A stretch of 64,000 bases of DNA from Paenibacillus montaniterrae (GCF_018403185.1 NZ_BOSE01000007.1:62001-126000), one strand, 5' to 3'; counted from the first letter of the stretch, positions 45,044 through 54,020 are shown. Numbers and translations are program-made. The notes: a model not told the origin generated them from the letters alone.

Positions 45044-45152
45044 AGTTAGAGTATACTTAGCGGAGCCTTTTATTTCAATGGAATCCTGCGACAGAAAAAA
45101 TGAACTTTAACGACACAGCATGTGAAGCTCAAGAAGACAGCTTGTGCCGTCG

Positions 45153-45200
45153 CAAAAAAAAATACCTCGACGATCATTGTTGAAATGATGCCCGAGGTAC
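45153..45200 (-). terminator. Terminator after Na/Pi cotransporter gene
   Basis: GTACCTCG, with inner CATCATT and AATGATCG, pairs with CGAGGTAT and is followed by a run of nine T on the minus strand, directly after the TAA stop. Confidence 0.9.
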
Positions 45201-46814
45201 TTATTTCAATACATATTCAGCTATATTTTTGCTATGGTCGCCCACCCGCTCCAAATTGCTGAGCACATCGAGGAAAATAGCTCCCGCATTGCCGCGGCAT
45301 AAATTTTCATTCAAACGCTTAAAGTGGCCTGTGCGGAACTCATGCTCCATACGATCCAAATCCGCTTCACGTCCAAGCACGTCGGCAGCGGCTGAGCGAT
45401 CCTGCTGCTCCAACGCGTAAAGCGCTCTGCCTATAATCCAATCTGCGGCATCAATCATTTGATGCAATTGCTTCGTTGCTTCCTCAGAAAATTGTACGCG
45501 ATTTCGCACACAATAGTCAGCCAGCTCGACAATATTTTCCGCGTGGTCGCCAATCCGCTCAATATCGTTGACAATATGGAGCAGACCCGTCAGCTTTTCC
45601 GATTCTCCTGCCGTTAAGTCATGCTGATGGATGCTGACAATGTAGTCGGTAATAAGCTGATTGAGCTCATTGACCAAGGTTTCCTTTTTCAATGCCAAAT
45701 TCGCCGAGCGGCTGTCATGCTCGAAAAAGTATTGCGAAGCATGTCCCAGTGTCTCGCGCGCGATACCGCCCATCCGCAATATTTCATGCTGAGCTTGCCC
45801 GAGGGCGACACTTGGCGTAGCTAAAAAGCGCTTGTCCAAATATTGCGCGCCAAACCATACCTCTGCGGTCGTCTGATGCGTTTGAATGAGATGATTGGCG
45901 ATCCGCAGCAGCCATGGAGCCAGCATCAGGCATACAACGCCTGTCAGCACCTGAAATAAACTATGCGCAACTGCAAGCTGAAGCTTCATGTGTGTAAGCT
46001 GCTCCAGCCACGACATTAAGGAAAGCAACGGCTTTTGCAAAACGAGGAACAGAATCGCTCCAAACAGATAGTACATCACATCGATCAATACGACGCGCTT
46101 TGCTTTAATGCTTGCGCCAATGACAGCTATGCAAGCAATGATCGCCGAGCCCAGATTGCTGCCGAGCAAAATGGGCAGCGCCCCCGCCAGATCAATCAGC
46201 CCTTCATCTGCCACCGTTTGCAGCACGCCAATCGCGGCGTTGGAGCTAGTCAGCAGCAGCGACAGCACGATGCCCGCCAGCAAGCCAAACAGCGGGAAGT
46301 CAGCAAGATTGAGCAGAAACATTGTCATCTCGTTCGACAGACTGTCGCTACGCAAGCCGTCCCTAACGAATGATAAGCCGAGGAACAAGGTGCCAAAGCC
46401 GAGAATAATTTGTCCAACATACTGAATACGTTTATAATGGCCAAACAGCAGCAAAAATACGCCAGCTGCGACAATCGGAAGCGCGTAGTCCTCAATGCGA
46501 AAGCCTACGATAAAAATCGTTACGATTGTCCCCAAATTAACACCGATTAACACATGCACAGCCTGCTTCATGCTTAAAATACTCGCATTCAGCAAACCGA
46601 TTATTAAAATGACCGCACCTGTAGCGCTTTGAAACAGGGTCGTAATAAAAATTCCCGCAACAACGCCGAGCAAAGGATGCGCCGTATAGGTTGCCAGCCA
46701 GTGACGAATTCGATCTCCAGTTATTTTTTGCAAGCCTTCGGACAAGGACTTGATACCGAATAAAAAAATCGCTATACCGCCTATCAGATAAAAGACCAAA
46801 TGCTGTGTATCCAC
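45201..46814 (-). CDS. Na+/phosphate cotransporter family protein with PhoU-like tail
   Basis: 537 residues from GTG at 46814 (GGAGG 5 nt upstream; an upstream ATG at 46838 places that site inside the gene). About nine membrane segments with the duplicated NaPi-II motif (GIFITTLFQSATGAVILIIG; LSLLLTSSNAAIGVLQTVAD, i.e. QSATG and TSSNA). Residues about 340-537 form two PhoU-like helical repeats (NDIERIGDHAENIVELADYC; SNLERVGDHSKNIAEYV). Likely a phosphate transporter of the NptA/YjbB type. Confidence 0.93.
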   Translation of the reverse strand: MDTQHLVFYLIGGIAIFLFGIKSLSEGLQKITGDRIRHWLATYTAHPLLGVVAGIFITTLFQSATGAVILIIGLLNASILSMKQAVHVLIGVNLGTIVTIFIVGFRIEDYALPIVAAGVFLLLFGHYKRIQYVGQIILGFGTLFLGLSFVRDGLRSDSLSNEMTMFLLNLADFPLFGLLAGIVLSLLLTSSNAAIGVLQTVADEGLIDLAGALPILLGSNLGSAIIACIAVIGASIKAKRVVLIDVMYYLFGAILFLVLQKPLLSLMSWLEQLTHMKLQLAVAHSLFQVLTGVVCLMLAPWLLRIANHLIQTHQTTAEVWFGAQYLDKRFLATPSVALGQAQHEILRMGGIARETLGHASQYFFEHDSRSANLALKKETLVNELNQLITDYIVSIHQHDLTAGESEKLTGLLHIVNDIERIGDHAENIVELADYCVRNRVQFSEEATKQLHQMIDAADWIIGRALYALEQQDRSAAADVLGREADLDRMEHEFRTGHFKRLNENLCRGNAGAIFLDVLSNLERVGDHSKNIAEYVLK

Positions 46815-46964
46815 GATTTCCTCCGTAACGCCGGGCATTTATGATGCTTTGTAATGCCTGCAGTGAATTTGTAACATAACTGAAATATTCCTTTCATTTC
46901 CCTTTAACATACTTTGTCTATACTTCTAAGTGACCCCCTTTTTAATGATATATAAATTTGACAG

Positions 46965-46995
46965 CCCACAGCCCGTTGCTGTGGGTCCTTTTTTT
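46965..46995 (+). terminator. Orphan intrinsic terminator
   Basis: CCCACAGC-CCGTT-GCTGTGGG followed by TCC and T7 on the plus strand. No plus-strand gene is upstream within this gap, so it could end a small RNA starting in 46840-46940 or be left from a lost gene. Confidence 0.7.
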
Positions 46996-47030
46996 GTGCT
47001 CCGGAGCAAAGCGTTTCTCAGCGCTACGGA

Positions 47031-48020
47031 GTAGCTTTTTGAATGCAGGACCAAGAAGCTTGTGCGCTAGTATAAGGCAAGGAGTGCTAGCTGCAGCACT
47101 ACTTGTGAGCAACTAAAAGGCTGTGTAGAAAACCCCTTGGCAGGTTACAGAGAAGGTTTAAAGAATTCTGGTAACGTTAAATGAATTTAGTTGGAGCTTA
47201 TCGAGATCTAATGAATATACACAACGTTAATGATGATAAACTACCTTGGTTGTAGTAAAAATCATCAAATAAGACGCTACACATTCATTAGAATTGAGAA
47301 CTGCCTCATTTGTCTCAATTAACGTTCTCCAGTTTCCTTAGGCCACTAGCACCCTCACTTTTTAGGCAGCCCGCTGGAAGCCTATTCCTTCGCTAGCGTT
47401 CAAGATTCGCTGCCGAATCCGCCACAGAGCAGATCATCGTCATCAAAGTCCAGCAGTTGAACTTACCTCTTTCATTGTGAGTTCAAATGCTGGGCTTTCA
47501 GGACCAAGAAGCTTGGACGCTAGTAGAAAATGAGGAGCGCAGCGTAGGCAATAAGCTACGTGAGCACCGGAATTTTCGCTAGCGTTCAAGCTTCGCCGCC
47601 GAATCCGCCAAAGAGCAGATCATCGTCATCAAAGTCCAGTATTTGAAGTTACCTCTTCCAATGAGAGTTCAAATGCTGGGCTTTCAGGACCAAGAAGATG
47701 GCACGATACTAGAGGGCGAGGAGCGCAGCGTAGGCCAATAGCTACGTGAGCACCGCAGGCCCCCGATGAATGCTATATTCGCCGTCGAATACGCTACAAC
47801 GCCCATCATCGTCATCAAAGTCCAGCAGTTGAACTTACCCCTTCCAATGAGAGTTCAAATGCTGGGCTTTCAGGACCAAGAAGATAGCATGAAGTTAGGG
47901 AATGAGGAGCGCAGCGTACGGTTTTGGTACGTGAGCACCGCAGGCTCCCGATGAATGCTATCTTCGCCGTCGAATACGCTACAACGCAACTACATCGTCA
48001 TCAAAGTCCAGTATTTGAAG
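47031..48020 (+). repeat. LSR array 5 (four copies, first one interrupted)
   Basis: Copy 5a is split: left half about 47031-47115, right half about 47386-47462, with a 179-bp inverted-repeat element and other bases between. Copies 5b-5d are 47481-47647, 47667-47834 and 47853-48020. Copy 5d carries a paired change in the apical stem (CGTAC/GTACG instead of CGTAG/CTACG) and a different lower stem (GAAGATAGCAT/ATGCTATCTTC). Linkers share CTTCCAATGAGA-type sequence. The last arm provides the hisJ stop codon. The rest of the 46815-48000 gap holds the orphan terminator and a family-2 remnant. Confidence 0.9.
47161..47339. mobile_element. MITE-like element, copy 2 (179 bp), inside LSR copy 5a
   Basis: Ends AAGAATTCTGGTAACGTTAA and TTAACGTTCTCCAGTTTCCTT are imperfect inverted repeats that match the ends of 28474-28651 (consensus AAGAAnCTGGATAACGTTA). 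Shares GAATATACA at the same offset. No open frame. The element and flanking bases split an LSR copy into two halves. Confidence 0.6.
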
Positions 48021-48828
48021 TTACATCTTCAAACCAGTCCCAAAATAACCCTACTTGTTCGGGCCTATGCGCATCCGACCCGTAGACAACAGGAATATCC
48101 AGCTCCAGGCAGCGCTTAATGAACCATTGCGGTACATACTCCTGCTCACAGCTTGCCACACGGAAGCCAGCTATATTAACGTCTACGCCTACTCCATGCT
48201 CCTTAAGCAAGGGCAGCAGCGCTTCCAGCCGCTGGTTGAATTGCTGCTCATTCATTGCTGGAAGCTGCTTTTGAAATTTGTGGATTAAATTTATGTGGCC
48301 GATACGACTGCGAACAGGCAGCTTGCCCGCTTCCTGTATAGCAAGCTCGACATGATCAAAATACATATCGACGAGCACGTCGATTGAACCATAGAACGAA
48401 AGCAAATTCGCTTTAAAATCATCTACCGTAAAATCTACACAATAATTGCCATCCTCACCAGGCAGATAGTGGACCGAATAAATGACATCTTCTAGCAAGT
48501 GCCCCCATTGTTCCAACAAACGATCCGTATATTCAACGCTGCCGTGCAAATAATCAAGCTCCAAGCCAACCGTAATTTCGATTTGCTCAGCATAGCGCTT
48601 CTTAACTGCTAATACGTAATCAAAATATTGCTGCAGCTCAGCTTCGGGCATGCCAAGCTCGTCAAATAAAGCTTTATCCTTCACCCAGCCCTGCGGCAAA
48701 GGAGGATGCTCCGTAACCGTATAACGCTGAAAGCCTAACGCAATCGCGCGCTCAATATACTCCTCCAGGGGAGCGTTGCTGCCATGATAACAAAACTGTG
48801 TATGGGTATGTCCATCCCATTTCAGCAT
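48001..48828 (-). CDS. hisJ: Histidinol-phosphatase HisJ-like PHP protein
   Basis: 275 residues from ATG at 48828 (GAGGTGG 6 nt upstream). PHP domain with metal ligands in DGHTHTQFCYHGS, TVTEHPPLP, GLELDYL, SVHYLPG and GSDAHRPEQVG. Catalyses dephosphorylation of histidinol phosphate in His biosynthesis; the gene is away from other his genes, as in Bacillus. The last codons SNTGL and the TGA come from the end of LSR copy 5d, so the C-terminus is altered or lengthened by the repeat. Confidence 0.92.
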   Translation of the reverse strand: MLKWDGHTHTQFCYHGSNAPLEEYIERAIALGFQRYTVTEHPPLPQGWVKDKALFDELGMPEAELQQYFDYVLAVKKRYAEQIEITVGLELDYLHGSVEYTDRLLEQWGHLLEDVIYSVHYLPGEDGNYCVDFTVDDFKANLLSFYGSIDVLVDMYFDHVELAIQEAGKLPVRSRIGHINLIHKFQKQLPAMNEQQFNQRLEALLPLLKEHGVGVDVNIAGFRVASCEQEYVPQWFIKRCLELDIPVVYGSDAHRPEQVGLFWDWFEDVTSNTGL

Positions 48829-49248
48829 GTTGTTCCACCTCATCTACATGTATAAATTCAATTTATTTTACCACAGATATGAAAAACGCGTGATGCCTCT
48901 GCTTGTTCATGCTCGAGCAAGAGTGCAGTTATATAAAAATTGAAAGGAGGACAGACGGGGAATTTGCATATTTATCGTTCAAAGAGGCTCTTCCCCACGC
49001 ATTGCCGAATTACCGCACATATTAATAACTTGTACCATCCATCCTGAATTAACAATGCGCGACAAGTTCTTTTCATCCAGAAGAGTTTCTCTACAGAAGT
49101 CAAGGAGGAAGGAGGCGTAAAAATCAATTTTTCGTTTTTAGAGAACTGTATTATAAACAGAACAGGATGAATTGAATCGGTACAAAAAGTTTCTGCTTCA
49201 TCGCCTCGGCGAAAGCCGAACCGAGAGCATTTTGTGCAAAGGAGTTTG
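48829..49248. other. hisJ-collagen gene divergent gap
   Basis: 48837-48916 is the hisJ upstream segment that reappears at about 50879-50958. Beyond it are GAAAGGAGG (48942) and AAGGAGGAAGGAGG (about 49103) without good open frames after them, possibly remnants, and a CGGTTCGGCTTTCG-type hairpin at about 49200-49222 just before the collagen gene's ribosome site. No promoter is clear. Confidence 0.4.
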
Positions 49249-50712
49249 ATGTCTATGTCAACAGAAGAACGTAATTTGTCGGCTCTACAAGATGTCGGAC
49301 CAACAGGACCTTCGGGGCCGACCGGTTCCACGGGACCTACAGGACCTACCGGTTCCACGGGACCTACGGGATCTACGGGGCCGACCGGTTTCTCTGGCCC
49401 AACAGGACCTGCAGGCGATCAAGGGCCAGCTGGAGATACGGGACCTACCGGTTTTTCTGGGCCAACAGGACCTGCAGGCGATCAAGGGCCAACTGGGTAT
49501 ACGGGACCTACCGGTTCCACTGGACCTACAGGACCTACCGGTTCCACTGGACCTACGGGGCCTACAGGTTTCTCTGGGCCAACAGGGCCGACAGGGCCTC
49601 AAGGAGAGGTTGGACCTCAAGGGCCTACGGGAACCCAGGGGCCTACAGGTATCTCTGGACCAACAGGACCAACAGGTTTACCAGGGGCTAATGGTAGTAC
49701 AGGTCCAACAGGCCCCACGGGACCGGCTGGGCCTACAGGTTTCTCTGGGCCAACAGGGCCGACAGGGCCTCAAGGAGAGGTTGGACCTCAAGGGCCTACG
49801 GGAACCCAGGGGCCTACAGGTTTCTCTGGGCCAACAGGAACGACAGGGCCTCAAGGAGAGGTTGGACCTCAAGGGCCTACGGGAACCCAGGGGCCTTCCG
49901 GTGAGCAAGGACCAACAGGACCAACAGGTTTACCGGGTCTACCAGGGGCTAATGGTAGTACAGGTCCAACAGGCCCCACGGGACCGGCTGGGCCTACAGG
50001 TTTCTCTGGGCCAACAGGGCCGACAGGGCCTCAAGGACCAATTGGACCTCAAGGAGTGATTGGACCTCAAGGGCCTACGGGAACCCAGGGGCCTTCTGGT
50101 GAGCAAGGACCAACAGGACCAACAGGTTTACCGGGTTTACCAGGGGCTAATGGTAGTACAGGTCCAACGGGTCCTACGGGTCCTAGCGGTTTCTCTGGGC
50201 CAACAGGACCTGAAGGCGCTACAGGAGCTCAAGGACCTGTTGGCGATCAAGGTCCAGCAGGAGCTACTGGACCAACGGGACCAGCAGGCCAAAACAATGT
50301 AGTCCTTGTTACAGAAAGTAGTCAAAATATCGCTTTGGACCAAAGCCTTACTTTGGCATCTAGCACGATTAACATCCAGGCAGGATCAAGAATTAAAGTT
50401 GAATATTATTTAAGCGTAACGCCGACTTATGTAAATGTGGCTGAAGAAGCATTTATAAATTTATCCCTTGATCTGAACGCAGCAGGTCATGATGAAGGAA
50501 CGGTTTACGCCTCTTATTTCCACCCGAGCGGCGCTCCTTTTAACCCGCTTGGCAACGGGATCTTTGCTTATAGTTACGTGAACATTTTTGAAACAAACGG
50601 TCAAGCAGGAAATGTTCAAGTTTCTTTAACAGGAGGACTTCCTGCTCAATATAATACTAATGTTACCAGCATTGAAATTGTTAAAGTGAACATGGTATTA
50701 ACAGAGTGCTAA
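49249..50712 (+). CDS. Collagen-like spore-surface protein (BclA-like), copy A
   Basis: 487 residues from ATG at 49249 (AAGGAG 4 nt upstream; ATG at 49255 with a 10-nt spacing is equally possible). Short N-terminus STEERNLSALQDV, then about 330 residues of Gly-X-Y repeats, mostly GPTGPTG with GPQGEVGPQGPTGTQGPT and GLPGANGSTG cassettes, then a C-terminal beta domain of about 140 residues (NNVVLVTESSQNIALDQSLT to VNMVLTEC) that probably trimerises. Thr in GPT is a usual glycosylation site. It lacks the EVTTSGIR tag of the other four collagen genes. Flanked by a duplicated hisJ-upstream segment. Confidence 0.88.
   Translation: MSMSTEERNLSALQDVGPTGPSGPTGSTGPTGPTGSTGPTGSTGPTGFSGPTGPAGDQGPAGDTGPTGFSGPTGPAGDQGPTGYTGPTGSTGPTGPTGSTGPTGPTGFSGPTGPTGPQGEVGPQGPTGTQGPTGISGPTGPTGLPGANGSTGPTGPTGPAGPTGFSGPTGPTGPQGEVGPQGPTGTQGPTGFSGPTGTTGPQGEVGPQGPTGTQGPSGEQGPTGPTGLPGLPGANGSTGPTGPTGPAGPTGFSGPTGPTGPQGPIGPQGVIGPQGPTGTQGPSGEQGPTGPTGLPGLPGANGSTGPTGPTGPSGFSGPTGPEGATGAQGPVGDQGPAGATGPTGPAGQNNVVLVTESSQNIALDQSLTLASSTINIQAGSRIKVEYYLSVTPTYVNVAEEAFINLSLDLNAAGHDEGTVYASYFHPSGAPFNPLGNGIFAYSYVNIFETNGQAGNVQVSLTGGLPAQYNTNVTSIEIVKVNMVLTEC
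49600..50170 (+). repeat. Collagen cassette repeats within copy A
   Basis: Nearly identical blocks of about 100-200 bp recur (GGGCCTCAAGGAGAGGTTGG at about 49590, 49765 and 49848; TACCAGGGGCTAATGGTAGT at about 49678, 49939 and 50138). This nucleotide identity goes beyond codon-level Gly-X-Y similarity and points to recent unequal recombination. Confidence 0.8.
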
Positions 50713-50723
50713 TAAGTTTCACT

Positions 50724-50749
50724 GGGGGAGTGTATGCTCCCCCTTTTTT
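50724..50749 (+). terminator. Terminator after collagen gene A
   Basis: GGGGGAG-TGTATG-CTCCCCC followed by T6. Confidence 0.92.
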
Positions 50750-50790
50750 ATGCCGTTATTCTTCTCACTGATTGTCTTTGTCCGCTCAAT

Positions 50791-50958
50791 GCCCCATTGT
50801 TCCAACAAACGATCCGTATATTCAACGCTGCCGTGCAAATAATCAAGCTCCACGCCAACCGTAATTTCGATTTGCTCGGCACCTCATCTACATGTATAAA
50901 TTCAATTTATTTTACCACAGATATGAGAAACGCGTGATGCCTCTGCTTGTTCATGCTT
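50791..50958 (-). repeat. Duplicated hisJ 5' segment with internal deletion
   Basis: 50791-50878 matches 48502-48589 (inside hisJ) and 50879-50958 matches 48837-48916 (hisJ start and leader) with only a few substitutions; the 247 bp between these in hisJ are absent. Same orientation as hisJ. It is a non-functional fragment, and the pair flanks collagen gene A. Confidence 0.88.
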
Positions 50959-51038
50959 GACGATTATATCAGCTATGCAACATTTTGTACGCTGCTGTCG
51001 TTTACAACTATGAAAGACATTAAAAAGGAGATCAGCTT

Positions 51039-51686
51039 ATGAAAAGACATCATGTATGGAAATGGACAGCTACGCTTTTGCTTGCATGCTCAATTGTGCT
51101 AAGTGGCTGCAGCAGCAATAAAGACAATAATAGCGAGGTTGTGCCTACTGAAACACCTGCTTCGGAAAATGGCTCCGGCAACGCCGTTGCTCCTGAGGAC
51201 TCCAATAATAGCGAACCTGGACAAGAAAATACAGAAAATGGAAATCAAGAAAATGCTCCTGAAACTGACGCTGGAGCGGACAATACCACGCCAGAAAAAG
51301 CAGAAGGCTTGCAAGGCATCGTTCAACAAATTAATGAGAATGTAGAAATGCCTCCGATGATGGAGCTCGATGGCGACGCCATTAAAGACACCTTTTATTT
51401 AGAGGCCGATCAATATGCTGAAGGCGTGTTCCTCGTTGCAATGATGAATATAAAGGCAACCGACATGGCTATCATTAAATTAAATGATACCAATGACTTC
51501 GATACAATCAAGGAAGCATTAACTAAGCGTGCCGAGGATGTTATTAAAACATTCAGTACTTATTTGCCAGATCAGCATGAGGACGCCAAAAACTACCAGA
51601 TCGTACAAGAAGGTGAGTATGTGCTTTACTCAATTTCTCATGATCAGGAAAAAGTGCTGGAAACATTTAAAGCAGCTTTGAAATAA
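51039..51686 (+). CDS. DUF4358-like lipoprotein
   Basis: 215 residues. Signal peptide with lipobox VLSGC, an acidic Asn/Glu/Pro-rich linker (about 25-90), then a domain with PPMMELDGDAIKDTFYLEAD, MNIKATDMAIIKLNDTNDF and HEDAKNYQIVQEGEYVLYSI, which resembles DUF4358. Membrane-anchored on the outer face; function unknown. Ribosome site AAAAAGGAG 8 nt before ATG. Own terminator at 51724. Confidence 0.85.
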   Translation: MKRHHVWKWTATLLLACSIVLSGCSSNKDNNSEVVPTETPASENGSGNAVAPEDSNNSEPGQENTENGNQENAPETDAGADNTTPEKAEGLQGIVQQINENVEMPPMMELDGDAIKDTFYLEADQYAEGVFLVAMMNIKATDMAIIKLNDTNDFDTIKEALTKRAEDVIKTFSTYLPDQHEDAKNYQIVQEGEYVLYSISHDQEKVLETFKAALK

Positions 51687-51723
51687 TTGGCTTTCAGCAA
51701 CTAACAGAAAAAACTAAACACGC

Positions 51724-51777
51724 AAACACACCCTGGTTCAGGACAAATGTCCAACAGCAGGGTGTGTTTTTATTTTG
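51724..51777 (+). terminator. Terminator after DUF4358-like gene
   Basis: AAACACACCCTG pairs with CAGGGTGTGTTT; T-rich tail TTATTTTG. Loop contains a small GGACA/TGTCC hairpin. Confidence 0.9.
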
Positions 51778-51819
51778 TCTATAGCCGCAGCATATAAATT
51801 GGTTAAGCTGCTTACTCCA

Positions 51820-52674
51820 TTATTGCAGCTGAATCCCGATGCCAAATGGATCCTTTGTATAATAACCGGCTTCATTTTTATGAACGGCGTAGCCTGCCTT
51901 CGTCAAACGCTCTACAATCGTATCAAGCTCATCAGCATTGGCTAATTTTATCGTGTAATATTCAATGCCTGTAGCGTGTGGCGGCAGCGGCGTACCGCCA
52001 CGACCATTCCATATATTCAAGCCTAGATGATGATGGTAGCGGCCTGCTGCTACAAATAACGCTCCATTCGCCGACCAGTCGGACTCAAGTGAAAAGCCAA
52101 GCAGCTCGCAATAGTACTGATACGCCGTATTCAAATCTGCTACATGAAGATGCACATGCCCTACGACTGTTCCACGATCAAGCCCTTGAAACGGTCCCTG
52201 ATCAGCTTCTGCCAATATCCCTTCCCAATCGATTGGGTCTGTAGCCATTTTAACTCGATCATGAGCATCATACGCCCACTCGGAACGCGGCCGATCGCGG
52301 TATATTTCTATTCCGTTCTGATCCGGATCCGACAAATACAATGCTTCGCTAACCATATGATCCGCTTGCCCAACTGCAACCTTCAAGTCAACAAAATGCT
52401 TCAAAATATTGCCTAATGCCCTTCTGCTAGGAACTAAAAGTGCAAAGTGGTACAGCCCGGTATGTCCACGATGGCTGCCTGAATAAGGCTTGCTTGTCTG
52501 CTCCAGCTCAAGCAGAACATCAGCTCCATTCGCAGTCAAGCTTGCCGCAGCATCCGTCGTATGGATAGCTTTCAAGCCAATTACCTGCTCATAAAAAGCA
52601 ATAGAACGCTTAATATCTGAAACTTTTAACTTAACAATCCCAAGAGAGGTTGCCGGATTTAATTGATAGGTCAT
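51820..52674 (-). CDS. catE: Extradiol dioxygenase-like VOC protein (CatE-like)
   Basis: 284 residues from ATG at 52674 (GGAGG 8 nt upstream). Two VOC modules in tandem: module 1 begins GIVKLKVSDIKRSIAFYEQV and includes HTGLYHFALLVPSR; module 2 begins VGHVHLHVADLNTAYQYYCE with YHHHLGLNIWNG. Fe ligands are expected from His in VGHVH, His in YHHHLGLN and Glu in ATGIEYYTI. Similar to Bacillus CatE, a catechol 2,3-dioxygenase. Monocistronic. Confidence 0.88.
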   Translation of the reverse strand: MTYQLNPATSLGIVKLKVSDIKRSIAFYEQVIGLKAIHTTDAAASLTANGADVLLELEQTSKPYSGSHRGHTGLYHFALLVPSRRALGNILKHFVDLKVAVGQADHMVSEALYLSDPDQNGIEIYRDRPRSEWAYDAHDRVKMATDPIDWEGILAEADQGPFQGLDRGTVVGHVHLHVADLNTAYQYYCELLGFSLESDWSANGALFVAAGRYHHHLGLNIWNGRGGTPLPPHATGIEYYTIKLANADELDTIVERLTKAGYAVHKNEAGYYTKDPFGIGIQLQ

Positions 52675-52943
52675 AGTACAAACCTCCAAATTTTATTGTA
52701 ACTTACTTTTTGTAAGTTTATTTTACTGTGAGCAGCTTTGCTTGTCAATGCGCAAGGTTAATAACCCTAATTTAGAGGATGTCCCAACAGCCCGACTTTG
52801 ATAACGAAGCGGTCCATAGTGCACTGCAGCGAGCTCGAAAAAAAGCTGACTTTCAGATGTGCGTTCGCACATGCAAATTTTACCAGCTATCATATGATAT
52901 AGAAGTTCTAAAACTCATAGAAACTTTGAGGAGGTGTCCTATT

Positions 52944-53951
52944 TTGGATATAAGATCCAATAACGAAAACTTTGAACCATCTTCTTCTCTTCCAGAGAAA
53001 GAAGTTACGACGAGCGGTATTCGTCCAATTCATTGTGGACCTACTGGGCCAACTGGACCGACCGGGCCGACGGGGGCAATGGGCTTTCCTGGCATGCCTG
53101 GACCTACTGGGCCAACCGGCGCTACCGGGGCTACTGGTGCTATAGGGCCGACTGGGCCAGGCACAGGCGCGACTGGTGCAACTGGTGCGACTGGCGCTAC
53201 TGGACCTACAGGGCCTGCGGGTACTGGCGCTACCGGTCCCAATGGCGCTACTGGCGCTACTGGCGCTACTGGCGCTACTGGCGCTACTGGGCCAGGCACA
53301 GGTGCTACTGGCGCTACTGGGGCCACTGGCGCTACTGGAGCCACTGGCGCTACTGGGGCCACTGGCGCTACTGGACCGACGGGGCCAACGGGACCGACGG
53401 GTACTACAGGACCGACGGGTGCTACAGGCAGCAGTGCAATCATTCCTTATGCGTCAGGGTTACCTGTTGCAATAACTACGATTGCTGGCGGGTTAGTTGG
53501 ACTTCCTGCTGTTATAGGCTTTGGAAGCAGCGCAGTTTTACCAACAGTATTAGGTGCAACCATTGATTTGACAGATCCAACAGGATCTTCACCTTTTAAT
53601 GAAGCTTTCTCTGTGCCAAGAGCTGGAACAATTACAGATATAGCAGCCTATTTCAGTGTCACAGCAGCTCTAGCCATACCTGGCACAACTATTACAATTA
53701 CGGCCCAATTATACGAATCTACGACTCCTGACAATACCTTCTCGCCAATCGCTGGAGCTATAGTTACACTAGCACCAGCTTTAACTGGTCCTCTAAATAT
53801 AGGCGACATAACCTCAGGCACTACCACAGGATTGAGCATACCTGTTGCTGCAGGCACAAGACTTCTTATGGTGTTTTCTGCAACAGCGGCTGGCACTACT
53901 CTCGTTAATACTGTTACAGGCTATGCTAGCGCAGGCGTTAGCATCGTCTAA
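52944..53951 (+). CDS. Collagen-like protein with BclB-type C-terminal domain, copy B
   Basis: 335 residues starting at TTG 52944, with GGAGG exactly 9 nt upstream, as in three paralogues; an upstream in-frame ATG at 52779 lacks support. N-terminus LDIRSNNENFEPSSS then the shared tag EVTTSGIRPIHCGPTG. About 125 residues of GPTG/GATG repeats follow, then a C-terminal domain starting IIPYASGLPVAITTIAGG and containing FSVPRAGTITDIAAYFS and GTRLLMVFSATAAGT, the domain seen at the end of exosporium protein BclB. Spore-surface location is inferred. Confidence 0.88.
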   Translation: MDIRSNNENFEPSSSLPEKEVTTSGIRPIHCGPTGPTGPTGPTGAMGFPGMPGPTGPTGATGATGAIGPTGPGTGATGATGATGATGPTGPAGTGATGPNGATGATGATGATGATGPGTGATGATGATGATGATGATGATGATGPTGPTGPTGTTGPTGATGSSAIIPYASGLPVAITTIAGGLVGLPAVIGFGSSAVLPTVLGATIDLTDPTGSSPFNEAFSVPRAGTITDIAAYFSVTAALAIPGTTITITAQLYESTTPDNTFSPIAGAIVTLAPALTGPLNIGDITSGTTTGLSIPVAAGTRLLMVFSATAAGTTLVNTVTGYASAGVSIV

Positions 53952-53980
53952 CAGCAAGCCAATCTCAGCTATTCACAATT

Positions 53981-54020
53981 GAGCTGTTCCGTATTATTGC
54001 GGGACAGCTCCTTCTTTTTT
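53981..54020 (+). terminator. Terminator after collagen gene B
   Basis: GAGCTGT-CCG pairs with CGG-ACAGCTC, followed by CTTCTTTTTT. Confidence 0.88.

Noticed and set aside
46839..46960. PhoP box upstream of the Na/Pi cotransporter
   Set aside because: TTAACA/TAACAT-like hexamers are present but without the regular 4-5-bp spaced repeats needed for a confident call.
47116..47160. IS end near GGCTGTGTAGAAAACCCCTT
   Set aside because: Resembles some transposon termini, but no partner repeat or transposase sequence could be found nearby.
52776..52860. Possible LSR fragment before collagen gene B (CCCGACTTTGATAACGA ... AAAGCTGACTTTCAG)
   Set aside because: Only short matches, in the wrong relative order, and the conserved central part of LSR is missing.
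52779..52943. Upstream extension of collagen gene B to ATG at 52779
   Set aside because: No ribosome site and no similarity to paralogues before the TTG; the GGAGG-9-TTG arrangement is shared by all four genes.
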